A stretch of DNA of 64,000 nucleotides from Rhizobium mesosinicum. Its GTDB lineage: Bacteria; Pseudomonadota; Alphaproteobacteria; Rhizobiales; Rhizobiaceae. Below are positions 8,278 to 17,525 of the stretch, piece after piece (within the stretch, counting starts at the first letter, position 1; each line of letters starts with the position of its first letter). Under the pieces are notes generated by a model. The model worked only from the letters and a program-made list of their open reading frames with translations. It made no database searches and had not been told where the DNA came from. The stretch spans positions 186,001-250,000 of the forward strand of contig NZ_JAEUAK010000007.1 of the NCBI RefSeq assembly GCF_019511345.1, in the 5' to 3' direction. The position numbers and the translations under genes were made by a program.

Positions 8278-11200
8278 TCAGGCTTCTCCTACCCTGACCC
8301 GCCAGATGGCGAAGGGCAAATGGGCCGGGTCCAGCCTGATCGTTTGCCACTTTCCGGTGCGCTTGAAATTCTGGCCGCTGACAAGATCTTCGAGTGCCAG
8401 CGCGCTCGTATCGGCGAGGCCGAACTTCCAGAGGGGAAACTCGACACCGCTCTCCTCGATCCCGTGCGGGTTGAGAGTGACGGCGATCAGCAGCACGTTA
8501 TGACGGTCGGCATCTGCCTTCTCGAAAAACATGACGTTGCTGTTCGATGAGGGCAAAAGCGTCAGGCCGAGATGCGAATGGAGTGCCGGATTGTCCCTGC
8601 GGATGCGGTTGAGCATCGCGATCTCCGCCTTGATGTTGCCGGGGCGGTCGTAATCCCAGGCGCGGATCTCGTATTTTTCGCTGTCGGCATATTCCTTGCG
8701 CTTGGCGTCGGGGCGTCCCTCGCAAAGCTCGAACCCGTTATAGACGCCCCAAAGCCCCGACAGCGTGGCGGCGAGCGCGGCACGGATGACAAAAGCAGGC
8801 CGCGGCGCGTTTTGCAGGAAGTCGGGGTTTATGTCGTGGGTATTGACGAAGAAATGCGGCCGGAAGAATTCGCGTACCTCGCTTGCGGTAAGCTCGCTCA
8901 TATATTGCTCGAGCTCCCACCTTTCGTTGCGCCAGGTGAAATACGTATAGGATTGCGAGAAGCCGATCTTGGCCAGCCGGTACATGACCTTGGGACGGGT
9001 GAAGGCTTCCGACAGAAAAATGACGTCGGGGTGGCGCGCGCGAATGTCGCCGATCAGCCATTCCCAAAACGGAAAAGGCTTTGTGTGCGGATTGTCGACG
9101 CGAAACAGCCTGACGCCTTCGTCGACCCACATCTCGACGATATCGCGCAGTTCCACCCACAGGTCCGGAATGGCATCCTTGGCGTAGAAATCGACGTTGA
9201 CGATATCCTCGTATTTCTTCGGAGGGTTTTCGGCATAACGGATGGTGCCGTCCGGACGCCAATCGAACCAGCCGGGATGTTCGCGCAGCCACGGATGGTC
9301 GGGCGAGGCCTGGATCGCGAGATCGAGGGCGATCTCCAGCCCGACCTTTCTCGCCTCATCGACCAAGCGTTCGAAGTCATCGAATTCCCCGAGCTCGGGG
9401 TGAATGGCCTCGTGACCACCGGCTTCCGAGCCAATGGCGTAGGGACTGCCCGGATCGTTGGGTGCGGCGGCCAGAGAATTGTTGCGACCCTTGCGGTTGG
9501 TGCGGCCGATCGGGTGGATCGGCGGAAAATAAAGAACGTCGAAACCCATGTCGCGAATGGCCGGCAGACGGGGGATTACGTCGTCGAATGTGCCGTGACG
9601 GTTCGGGTCGCCGCTCTGGGAACGCGGAAAGATCTGGTACCAGCTTGAAAATCCGGCCTCACGCCGCTCCGATTCAACGCCGTAGACACTTGTGCGGCAG
9701 GCAAAGGGGCGCTGGTCGGCGCGCGCCATGAGCTCGGCGGTATGCGGTGCCAGCAGGATGTCAAGTTTCGTGGCGCCCTCCCGGCGCTCGAGTTCGCGGA
9801 GAAGCGCTTCAAGCTCGCTCCGCTCCGCGGCCGCCATCGCCGCAGCCGGATCGGCCGCCGCCCCGCGTATCAATTCTTCCCCTTCGATGATTTCCAGACT
9901 GAGGTCGAGGCGGGCTTCGTGTTTCTTGACGAGCTCGTAGCGGAAAATCGCAAACGGGTTCTTCCAAGCTTCCACGCAGAACTCGAACCGGCCGACACGA
10001 TCGAGAACGAAACTGCCTTTCCACCGATCGTTTTCGAAAAGGCTCATGCGCGCTTCGCGCCACACTTCCTGTCCGCGCGGGCGGAAGAGAAGCGCTGCCG
10101 ACAGAAGATCGTGCCCGTCGGCGAAGATATCGGCCTCGACGACGACCGTCTCGCCGACGATGCGCTTGATCGGAAAGCGACCGTCGTCGACCGCCGGCGC
10201 GACTTTTTCGATAGCGATGCGCGGCGAGGACGTCGCCTGGTCGAGCGGCAGGTCACCCCGCTCGGCGGTAATGGCGGCGCGCGCCTGGGTTTTGATCAAA
10301 CGCGTCTCGCCAGGCTTTAGGCGCAGGTAAGATGTCGCTGCATCCACGGGCACGAAGGGTGCTACGGCCCGATTGAGAATGGTGTCGGGAAGGAGGGCGG
10401 AACGACGCAGGTCCCGATTGACTGCAAGCAGCTGTACGGAGCGGGCGCTCCTGATATCAGCCACGTCGGCTTGCGAGATGACAGTCACCTGGTTCGCGAT
10501 TTCGCAATTGACCAGCTGTTTTGCCGTATTGCCGCGGGCTGCCAGCAGATCGCGCAACTCGCGGGTCAGATCGAAGATGCCTTCGGCTCTCAGCCTGCGC
10601 AGGCCTTCGCCATGCCCTTGTGTCGGGTCGAGCGGCAGCACCGCTCCGAATTCGAAACCCATCGGCACAAGAAGACCGTCGCCGATCTCCACCGCCAGGC
10701 GCAGGGCCCGCCGCGACCGCCGCTCACGGATCTCTCTGCTCTCCGTGCCATGCGCAAGGCGCTTGCCGAAAGGGGGTTCCGGAAAGGCTATCTGCGGTCC
10801 GAGCGGGCGCTGCAGCCGATATTCTTCAAGGATCCAGCTTTCCCGCAGGTCCCACCAGGCAAGCGAGGTGAATGTGGCGTCGAGCCCGCAATCGCGCAGA
10901 CTGGTTCTAAGGGCAAAGTCGGTACCGGGGGTATAGGCAAGAAAAGCCGTTGACGGGTTTGCGGTCCGGGCGGCGGCGATCAGTTGCTGCCATTCGGAGA
11001 TCTCCAGGAGATCTAGGCCGACAAGCCGGTAGCCAGCAATTCCGGCAGCGGCGAGGCGGGACAGCCTCTTCTGCCACGCATCTATCAGCCCGGGCGAGGC
11101 CGACGAGGCCGGGGCACGGAACGGCGTGAGCGGCGATCGTCGCGGGTCGAGAGACAGCCGCGCCTGATCGCTCCATTCGGCGACTGCGCTGACCGCGAGG

Positions 11201-11493
11201 TCCAGCGTCAAGTTGATCCCGCGAGCGTCGGCCTCGCCTGCCAGCATTGCAAGCGCCTCCTCGGCATTCCCGGAAAGGCTGAGGGCTGGATCGAGGCTGG
11301 CATATTCGTGTGGCGAGAAGAGGCTTTCACCTGTTCTTTGGAAAGGCGGGGCCGACAGCACGGTATCGAAGCCAAGAAAGGCTGCATGGTCGAAGATCTC
11401 GAGCCAGCGGTCTCTGCCCGACAGCAGAAGCGGGTTGACATAGTAGATCCGCGCAGAGTGAGGGAAAGCGGTCGAAGAGATTGCAGTTGTCAT
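8278..11493 (-). CDS. glgE: Alpha-1,4-glucan:maltose-1-phosphate maltosyltransferase, with long N-terminal extension
   Basis: GlgE (GH13_3) extends alpha-1,4-glucan with maltosyl units from maltose-1-phosphate. The C-terminal 650 residues match it. The nucleophile Asp is in LFRVDNPHTKPFPFWEWL (about residue 800), the acid/base Glu in FLSEAFTRP (about 828) and His-Asp in VNTHDINPDF (about 883). About 400 N-terminal residues precede the normal GlgE architecture and look like a degenerate glycosidase-like domain (starts near HSARIYYVNPLLL). The frame is open for 40 more codons upstream; the ATG at 11493 is chosen because recognisable sequence begins there and GGAG lies upstream, though at about 12 bases. 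The 1-base gap to treS indicates an operon. Confidence 0.92.
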   Translation of the reverse strand: MTTAISSTAFPHSARIYYVNPLLLSGRDRWLEIFDHAAFLGFDTVLSAPPFQRTGESLFSPHEYASLDPALSLSGNAEEALAMLAGEADARGINLTLDLAVSAVAEWSDQARLSLDPRRSPLTPFRAPASSASPGLIDAWQKRLSRLAAAGIAGYRLVGLDLLEISEWQQLIAAARTANPSTAFLAYTPGTDFALRTSLRDCGLDATFTSLAWWDLRESWILEEYRLQRPLGPQIAFPEPPFGKRLAHGTESREIRERRSRRALRLAVEIGDGLLVPMGFEFGAVLPLDPTQGHGEGLRRLRAEGIFDLTRELRDLLAARGNTAKQLVNCEIANQVTVISQADVADIRSARSVQLLAVNRDLRRSALLPDTILNRAVAPFVPVDAATSYLRLKPGETRLIKTQARAAITAERGDLPLDQATSSPRIAIEKVAPAVDDGRFPIKRIVGETVVVEADIFADGHDLLSAALLFRPRGQEVWREARMSLFENDRWKGSFVLDRVGRFEFCVEAWKNPFAIFRYELVKKHEARLDLSLEIIEGEELIRGAAADPAAAMAAAERSELEALLRELERREGATKLDILLAPHTAELMARADQRPFACRTSVYGVESERREAGFSSWYQIFPRSQSGDPNRHGTFDDVIPRLPAIRDMGFDVLYFPPIHPIGRTNRKGRNNSLAAAPNDPGSPYAIGSEAGGHEAIHPELGEFDDFERLVDEARKVGLEIALDLAIQASPDHPWLREHPGWFDWRPDGTIRYAENPPKKYEDIVNVDFYAKDAIPDLWVELRDIVEMWVDEGVRLFRVDNPHTKPFPFWEWLIGDIRARHPDVIFLSEAFTRPKVMYRLAKIGFSQSYTYFTWRNERWELEQYMSELTASEVREFFRPHFFVNTHDINPDFLQNAPRPAFVIRAALAATLSGLWGVYNGFELCEGRPDAKRKEYADSEKYEIRAWDYDRPGNIKAEIAMLNRIRRDNPALHSHLGLTLLPSSNSNVMFFEKADADRHNVLLIAVTLNPHGIEESGVEFPLWKFGLADTSALALEDLVSGQNFKRTGKWQTIRLDPAHLPFAIWRVRVGEA

Positions 11494-11765
11494 CACTCGG
11501 TCTGTCTCCGCGTGTCCAGTCGCATGAACAGTCTTTGAAGATTGCCGAGGTGAACCTGCGGGCGCTTTACTTGTTCCCACTCGAGGCGACGGAAGGTGCA
11601 TGCGAAGGGACAAACCCAGCCTGCCGGGTGCCTCGCCTTATCAAATCTACGAGGCGTGGCTGCGCGCCTGCGACAGATTCCGTCCGCTGACAGATGCGGT
11701 TGAGGAAACCGGAGACGACTTTTCCAGGACCATCGCTGGGTCAGGATCGGCAGACAAGGCTGCTT

Positions 11766-12047
11766 TTATCGATTGGAGCCGATGATCCATGCGACAGCAG
11801 CAGTGACGGCGACGGCTGCGATCGGATTATCCTTGATCCAGGCCCTGATCCCGCCGAGGAGGCCGTTGCTGTCTGTGTTTTCGGTGGCCGGCGGCGCGCC
11901 GGCGACCGAGGTGATCGAATGCGATACCGGATCGGAGGCTGGAAACGTATCCTCGAGCGCCTTGTCGAGCGCGCCGTCGTTTCCGCGCTCCTGCTTTGCC
12001 TTGTCGAGCTCATAAGCCTCGACGGCGGGGGATTTGGACTGGGTCAT
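11766..12047 (-). CDS. Small protein with PASDPVS motif and C-terminal membrane helix
   Basis: 93 residues starting at the ATG at 12047, which has a GGAGGAAGAG Shine-Dalgarno directly upstream; longer starts in the frame would place that site inside the gene. The N-terminal half is charged and probably helical, then comes ALEDTFPASDPVS, a motif that recurs in small uncharacterised proteobacterial proteins. The last 25 residues (around NPIAAVAVTAAVAWIIG) form one membrane segment, so the protein is probably tail-anchored in the inner membrane. Function is unknown; similar proteins often accompany stress or envelope genes. It stands alone between glgE and the next small gene. Confidence 0.75.
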   Translation of the reverse strand: MTQSKSPAVEAYELDKAKQERGNDGALDKALEDTFPASDPVSHSITSVAGAPPATENTDSNGLLGGIRAWIKDNPIAAVAVTAAVAWIIGSNR

Positions 12048-12277
12048 CTCTTCCTCCATCTGTTGGTCGCCTAACGCCGCCGAAAACCTCGAAGTTCCGT
12101 TCTGTCCCGTCCAGTGCAAGGATTTCGTTGGCGAGCGTCCCAGTCCTATGGTCCTGCAAGACCAGACCCCATTACCGGTGCATGCGACGGTCCGCGTGAC
12201 CCGGGAACCGAGACCGACCGCAGGCGATCGCAGGCACTCCGAAGACTTCGCAAGGCCGACGGTGACCTTGGTGGCTC

Positions 12278-12541
12278 TTATTGTCCGACGGGCGGTGTAG
12301 GCGGTGGCGTTTTTGAGATCTCCTCGAGAAGCAGCCGGAATTCGGCAATCGGGGCACGATCTTCATCGAAGAGTTCGACAGAGATCATGTTGAGCGGAGC
12401 CTCCGGCAGCCCATCGCAGGCCATTTGGGCAAGCGCCAGTTTTGCCTCGCGCTTGGCATCATCGAGGCTTGAGAATTCGTGCGCGACTTCGGCTGGTTCG
12501 GGGCTTGTGCGGTCGATAACCTGAAAGAAAAATTTCTGCAT
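12278..12541 (-). CDS. DUF6894-like small protein
   Basis: 87 residues from the ATG at 12541, which follows GGAGGTGCCC at correct spacing; the frame is open further upstream but that part is not protein-like. The protein begins MQKFFFQV, has an EFSSLDDAKREAKLALAQMA helix and a beta-strand NMISVELFDEDRAPIAEF. This pattern, short strand, helix, strand pair, matches the rhizobial DUF6894 family of about 80 residues, whose function is unknown. The last eight residues are Pro-rich (TPPPTPPVG) and probably disordered. No signal peptide or membrane segment is seen, so it should be cytoplasmic. Confidence 0.75.
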   Translation of the reverse strand: MQKFFFQVIDRTSPEPAEVAHEFSSLDDAKREAKLALAQMACDGLPEAPLNMISVELFDEDRAPIAEFRLLLEEISKTPPPTPPVGQ

Positions 12542-12803
12542 GGGCACCTCCTTGGCCGAGAACATCAAGCATGTCTCTTTGTTCCCGAAACGCGGTGGCC
12601 ACTCCGCCTCGAAAAGCGAACCGGTGGATGGCACCACCGCTGCGCGCCATCAGCACCGAAACGTCCTCGAAAGGTTTCCGAACCGTCGCATTCACCGCGT
12701 CATGCAGCAGAAAAGATTGGCCAAATATTCACCCGCAGCTCCCGGCAAAAACCCTAAGCTCAAACCGTGCAGGCCTTAGATCGCGACAAGGGAGGAGACG
12801 ACG

Positions 12804-13877
12804 ATGAAGGCATCGGACGATATCTTGTTTTTAAATGCCGGAGACATGGAGCACAGCGATCGCGCTTTGACGATCGGCGAGATTCACTTGGCCACGGCCA
12901 AAGCCTGGGATGAAATCCGATCGGGAACAGCGCGCGGCGGAAAGGCGGTCTTTTCGCTTTCGGAGGAGGAGTTCTGGTCAAGGCCTGACTTCTCCGCCTT
13001 CAGGGAGGACTTTGCCGACGAGCGGCTCGGCTGGAAACTGTCGTCGCTCTACGGCGTGAATTCGACATATGGCGGTGTGAAGGTCATCGGGGCGAATGCG
13101 TTCAATCGGCGTCTTGGCCTGCCGCGATCGACGTCGACCTTCATCCTCTTCGACAAATATACGCTTCGGCCAATCGCCATCCTCGACGAAACGGCTCTGT
13201 CGGCCGACCGGACCGGAACCTACGCATCGATCGTCGCCGAGCGATGCCTGCGCCGGCAGGCCACCGTCTCCGTCTTCCTTCTGGGATCGGGGCCGGTCGC
13301 CCGCAGCGTGATCCGCTCGCTCACCTATTCCTGCGAAACCGGGATTGAGCAGATCTTCATCCGCAGCCGCAGGATCGAAAATGCTCGTGCCCTGGCGATC
13401 GCGCTTTCGGCCGAGACGAAGATCCCCCTCCTCTGCGTCGAGGATAACAGGGCGATGCGCGACTGCGCGCTCGTTATCACAGCAACCAATGCCCGCGCCC
13501 CGGTGTTTGGTGACGAGGAGCTCCAAGAAGCGGCGACGACCCTTCATCTCGGCGGCGACGAGGCGCCGGCGGACTACCTGCGGCGCGTACTGCGCTCCGG
13601 GCTCGTCATCTGCGACGACCTTCCGACCGTTTCGCGGCGCAATTCGCAGAGCATCGCTTTGCATTTTTCCCGCCAGGGCCTGTCGATGGAAGCCGTCGGG
13701 CCGCTGATCGGCATTCGCTCGCTCTCAGATATGCAGGACTGGTCTCTGGATGCGGATGGGCCGACCTGCATCACGTGTGTCGGCCTGCCCATGCTCGATC
13801 TTTTCGTTGCGCAGGCGAGCTACGAGAAATATTGCCGGGCCGCTGATGCCGATCGGATCGCCGGATGCACTGTCTGA
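12804..13877 (+). CDS. Ornithine cyclodeaminase / mu-crystallin family NAD(P)-dependent protein
   Basis: 357 residues, ATG preceded by GGGAGGAGACGACG. The middle and end fit the ornithine cyclodeaminase/mu-crystallin fold: KVIGANAFNRRLGLPRSTSTFILFD, then LDETALSADRTGTYASIVAERCL, and a Rossmann segment with SVFLLGSGPVARSVIRSL (about 155-172). Resemblance is greater to the SbnB-like branch (N-carboxyethyl amino acid or diaminopropionate synthesis) than to true ornithine cyclodeaminase, but the reaction cannot be assigned. It overlaps the next gene by 13 bases, a PrpD-like protein, so the two are translationally coupled and probably share a pathway handling an amino- or imino-acid derivative. 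Confidence 0.85.
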   Translation: MKASDDILFLNAGDMEHSDRALTIGEIHLATAKAWDEIRSGTARGGKAVFSLSEEEFWSRPDFSAFREDFADERLGWKLSSLYGVNSTYGGVKVIGANAFNRRLGLPRSTSTFILFDKYTLRPIAILDETALSADRTGTYASIVAERCLRRQATVSVFLLGSGPVARSVIRSLTYSCETGIEQIFIRSRRIENARALAIALSAETKIPLLCVEDNRAMRDCALVITATNARAPVFGDEELQEAATTLHLGGDEAPADYLRRVLRSGLVICDDLPTVSRRNSQSIALHFSRQGLSMEAVGPLIGIRSLSDMQDWSLDADGPTCITCVGLPMLDLFVAQASYEKYCRAADADRIAGCTV

Positions 13878-15211
13878 GCCGCGTCCTTGCAGATCATGTA
13901 TGCCAGGGCCCGACCGCTTATCCGGCCGAACTTAACGATGTCGCCCGACGCTGCATCCTGGACCTCGTGGGCGCTGCTGTTGCCGGCGCCGACATGCCCG
14001 GCCCCGTTGCGGCGCGCTCCATTGCCACCTCCGTTTTTGGAACTGGCACCGACACGATCTGGCTAACTGGGAATAGCTCGCCCACCGGCGCGCTGTTCTG
14101 CAATTCGACAGCCGCGACTGCCCTCGACATTGATGATGGACATCGTGCGGCTCGCGGCCATCCGGGTGCAGCAGTCATTCCGGCCGCTTTGATGTTGACA
14201 GCTCGCGCCGGCGCAACCGGCGCAGAACTGTTGAGCGCCGTCATCTGTGGCTATGATGTCGGGGTGCGGATTTCAGCTGGCCAGATCGCCGAACGGATTA
14301 GGACGCGGCAGTCGGGGCGCTGGGCGAGCTTTGCAGCGGCCGCAACGGCCGGCCGTCTGCTTCGGCTCGAACCCGATCGCCTTGCCCATGCGCTCGCGAT
14401 CGCCGGCGTGCTTGCGCCCAACCAGCTTGCCAACGGCAGCTCGGGCTATTCGAAAATGACCGGCAACGATGTGAAGGAAGGCATTGCCTGGAGCAGCATT
14501 CTCGGGCTGACGGCAGCTCATCTGGGAGGTGCAGGGTTTACCGGTCCCGCAGATATTCTCGATCATTCCGACTATTACGATGGCGCGCGCATCGTTGCAG
14601 ACCTCGGTCGCCGATGGGAAATCGGCGATACCTATTTCAAGCCCTATGGCTGTTGCCGCTATATTCATGCAGCCCTCGACGCCTATGGCGAAATCGCCGC
14701 AGCGGATACGATCGACGCCGATGACATCGTCGAGATCGAGGTTCAAACCTTTTCCTGGGTTCAGAAACTCGCAAACAGTCTCGAACCGCAAAGCCTGATC
14801 GATGTGCAATATAGTCTTCCCTATTGTGTGGCGATTTTTGCGCGAGACGGCAGCAAGGCACTGTCGCCGATTGATGCCAGTGCGATCGGACGCAAAGACC
14901 TGCAGCGGTTGGCACGCAAAGTACGGATGACGGTCGATCCGCAAATCGATCGGTCTTTCCCGGCGCAGACCCTGGCGCGAGTGATCGTGAGCACACGCAC
15001 GTTGCAGCTTGTCTCTTCTGTCCACACCCCGCTTGGAGAACGGGCGAAACCGATGGATTGGTCGGCGATCGTGCAGAAGTTCGAGACTGTTACTCGACAT
15101 CGGCTTCAGGAAAAACACCAGCAGGAGCTTATCGATGCCGTCGCGGCACTGCCGGACGGAGACCCGGCCGCAATCACCAGATTCCTCGGGCGCTCGACCA
15201 AGTCGTCTTAG
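13865..15211 (+). CDS. MmgE/PrpD family protein
   Basis: 448 residues, the usual length for the 2-methylcitrate dehydratase/aconitate-decarboxylase-like superfamily. Typical blocks are present: ALDIDDGHRAARGHPGAAVIPAAL (near 95-118), a helical GYDVGVRIS region, and YFKPYGCCRYIHAALDA (near 258-275). Family members include 2-methylcitrate dehydratase, cis-aconitate decarboxylase and an iminodisuccinate epimerase, so substrate is unresolved. The coupling to the ornithine-cyclodeaminase-like gene, and an amidohydrolase gene facing it, argue against a propionate role and for catabolism of a nitrogenous compound. Its TAG stop overlaps the TAA stop of the convergent amidohydrolase gene by two bases. 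Confidence 0.88.
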   Translation: MHCLSRVLADHVCQGPTAYPAELNDVARRCILDLVGAAVAGADMPGPVAARSIATSVFGTGTDTIWLTGNSSPTGALFCNSTAATALDIDDGHRAARGHPGAAVIPAALMLTARAGATGAELLSAVICGYDVGVRISAGQIAERIRTRQSGRWASFAAAATAGRLLRLEPDRLAHALAIAGVLAPNQLANGSSGYSKMTGNDVKEGIAWSSILGLTAAHLGGAGFTGPADILDHSDYYDGARIVADLGRRWEIGDTYFKPYGCCRYIHAALDAYGEIAAADTIDADDIVEIEVQTFSWVQKLANSLEPQSLIDVQYSLPYCVAIFARDGSKALSPIDASAIGRKDLQRLARKVRMTVDPQIDRSFPAQTLARVIVSTRTLQLVSSVHTPLGERAKPMDWSAIVQKFETVTRHRLQEKHQQELIDAVAALPDGDPAAITRFLGRSTKSS

Positions 15212-16608
15212 GCACCTTCTGACACCTCCTGAGATGAGATGGAGTTGAATCGGAGCTCTCCGTTGAAGACGACGATCCTGCCGGCGCAGAGGACGTGGCG
15301 GACCCGGGCGAGATTGTGGGAGTGGCAGATGACGATGTCGGCACGCTTGCCTCTGGCGATCAAGCCGCGGTCGCCCGCAAGCTCAGGAAAGATCCGCGCC
15401 ACGTTTCCCGTCGCCTTGGCAATAGCTGCTGCCGGCAGGCACAGCCTCTTTCTCACCAGCCGATGAACCGCCTCCAGGATACCATCCCAGTCGCCGCCGG
15501 CAAAATCGGTCGAAATCGTATCGACGAGACCGGCTTCGACCAGGGCATCGACATTGCCCGGCCCATTGCGCCAACGTGTCGAGATGCCGTCGAGTGTCGA
15601 AACGTCGATGCTGGCGCCGAGATCGCGCAGCGCCACGGCAGTCTCCAAGGCTTCCTGGGCCGTGAACGAGGGATGGTTGCTATGGCCGGCGACAATCCTC
15701 GCCTTTGGATGGGCTCTTGCAAGATCGATCAGCTGGCTGGCCGTTGGTGCTGCGTTATGGAAAATAGCCGGTATTCCCGTGCGGGCAGCCTCGCCGGCAA
15801 TTTCCGCAAGACCCCTGCGGGCGAGCGCTACTGGCGGCATCACCGTCTCGCGGATCAGACTGGACAGGCTTTCAGCCGTGAAATGCCGCCCGAGCCCGTT
15901 CTCCTCCATCAAACGCGCGAGCGCTTCGTCGCCCGCGGTGTCCGCTCCGTCCAGACTGCGCCCGAGCGTCGCTTCTTTGAGGAGCCGCGCCAAGTTCGGA
16001 TGCACGACGATGCCGCAGGCTTTTTCGATCGCGGCAGGAAGAATGCGGTAATCCTGGGCGCCCCCGCCAAGCGTCTGGCCACCGCCGGCCTCGCCAAGCG
16101 CCTTGGCGCCGCGGCTAAGAAGGTCATCGATCCTTGCTGCCAGATGTCTGGCCGAAAGCCCTTCGCCATCGACTGCTCGAGCGGCGGCGAGGCTGGCTGG
16201 CGTGTGAGCGGTGCTGATATGGACGTCAAGCGGATGGCCCCCATTGGGGCCGGCATCGATCTCGTCGTCGAGCGCAAGGCCGCAGACGTTTAGCAACGTC
16301 GTCGTGCCAGACAGGAGGTGGCGGTTACGCTGGTAGTCGACCTCTCTTTGATCGAAGGGTGCTGATCCGCTTGGCATTGAAGGACCGAAGACGCAGCCAT
16401 GCGCGTGGGCGTTGATCACTCCGGGCATGACGATGCATCCCGACGCGTCCAGCACAAGATGGTCTGGGAAGAGCGAAGGCAGATCGAGCTCTACGACCGC
16501 CTCTATCCGGCCATTTGCAAGAAGCACGCTCGCCTTGTCGAGCACGGTTACGCCGTCACCTGTGATGACGATCGCATTGATGATCACGATCGGACGGATC
16601 TGGCTCAT
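15208..16608 (-). CDS. Amidohydrolase-family enzyme
   Basis: 466 residues. The metal-binding HxH is at His68/His70 in MPGVINAHAHG, followed by a metallo-dependent TIM-barrel with further ligands in IFHNAAP, AGHSNHP and an Asp in STDFAGGDWDG. The flanking small beta-sandwich is split between the first 55 and last 60 residues, ending with RGKRADIVICHSHN, as in dihydroorotase/imidazolonepropionase-type enzymes. Substrate unknown. The gene is convergent with the PrpD-like gene with overlapping stops, and starts 15 bases downstream of the end of the next minus-strand response regulator, so it could be co-transcribed with that regulator. Confidence 0.88.
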   Translation of the reverse strand: MSQIRPIVIINAIVITGDGVTVLDKASVLLANGRIEAVVELDLPSLFPDHLVLDASGCIVMPGVINAHAHGCVFGPSMPSGSAPFDQREVDYQRNRHLLSGTTTLLNVCGLALDDEIDAGPNGGHPLDVHISTAHTPASLAAARAVDGEGLSARHLAARIDDLLSRGAKALGEAGGGQTLGGGAQDYRILPAAIEKACGIVVHPNLARLLKEATLGRSLDGADTAGDEALARLMEENGLGRHFTAESLSSLIRETVMPPVALARRGLAEIAGEAARTGIPAIFHNAAPTASQLIDLARAHPKARIVAGHSNHPSFTAQEALETAVALRDLGASIDVSTLDGISTRWRNGPGNVDALVEAGLVDTISTDFAGGDWDGILEAVHRLVRKRLCLPAAAIAKATGNVARIFPELAGDRGLIARGKRADIVICHSHNLARVRHVLCAGRIVVFNGELRFNSISSQEVSEGA

Positions 16609-16623
16609 ACGGCTGCCCTTTCT

Positions 16624-17385
16624 TCATTCCCGGTCGAATTCGATGCCGTAACCGATCCCGCGAACGGTACGGATGATGTCCCTTGCCATGACGGCCGAAA
16701 GCGCCCTTCGGAGCCTGCCGATATGGACGTTGACGGTTTTCGGGTCCACGAATACGGCTTGCGGCCAGGCCAAGGACGCCAGTTCGTCGCGCCGGAAGGC
16801 GCGGCTGGGCTCGCCCGTCATCGTCCGCAACAGTGCGAATTCGATCGGCCCAAGATGAATATCGCGACCGTCATACATCACACGATGGGCGCGCGGGTCG
16901 ACGGTCAGCCCCCGGTGTTGGATGGCCTCTTGTTCCTGATGCATGCACGATCGGCGGCCGTTGGCGCCAAGCAGTCGTTTGAGCGCGCGCAGATATCGGT
17001 CGGGCTCGATCGGCCGGATAAAGACCTCATCCACGCCGGCGTTGAGAAACGCCTCGTAACGGTGCTCCGCTTCTTTCGGGACGAGCGTGACAATGCGAAC
17101 TTGGCCGATCCCTGCATCCGATCTGAGTGACCTGCAAAGGTTGATTGCGAACTCATTCCTGCCGTCAAGAACGAGCCCGACGTTCTGTTTCTGCCTGATC
17201 GCGTCGACCGTTTCAGCCGGGCCCATGGCAAGGTCGGTAGAAAACCCCTCAACCTCGAGGATATGACGGAGCGTCAGCGAGAAGTCGGCATCGAGCGAGC
17301 TTATGACGATATTGGGTTTCACGGGCGGACCGCGAGAAATCGAGTTCCTTTTCGACTCGACAACTCTTGTGCGCAACGATGCCAT
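16624..17385 (-). CDS. OmpR-family response regulator, atypical receiver
   Basis: 253 residues: receiver region (about 22-135) plus a winged-helix DNA-binding domain (about 150-250, with FRRDELASLAWPQAVFVDPKTVNVHIGRLRRAL and a VRGIGYGIEF end) as in PhoB. The receiver keeps an Asp in VLDGRN but the conserved Lys position reads FIRP rather than VKP, and the acidic pair at the start is weak (SSLDAD), so phosphorylation may be absent or altered. No histidine kinase gene is nearby. The start is uncertain: GTG at 17322 begins exactly at the receiver fold, and neither start has a clear ribosome site. Divergent from a second such regulator. Confidence 0.85.
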   Translation of the reverse strand: MASLRTRVVESKRNSISRGPPVKPNIVISSLDADFSLTLRHILEVEGFSTDLAMGPAETVDAIRQKQNVGLVLDGRNEFAINLCRSLRSDAGIGQVRIVTLVPKEAEHRYEAFLNAGVDEVFIRPIEPDRYLRALKRLLGANGRRSCMHQEQEAIQHRGLTVDPRAHRVMYDGRDIHLGPIEFALLRTMTGEPSRAFRRDELASLAWPQAVFVDPKTVNVHIGRLRRALSAVMARDIIRTVRGIGYGIEFDRE

Positions 17386-17525
17386 GAACGGTCAATGGCT
17401 GCAAAGACTATGATATTAAATGTTATTTCCTCTGAGGATACGGCGGCTTGGAGCTTTCGCCCACGCCGATTGATCCCCTCACATCTGCGACTTGAAGGTG
17501 CCGCATTCTGTGCTGTCCTGACCGG

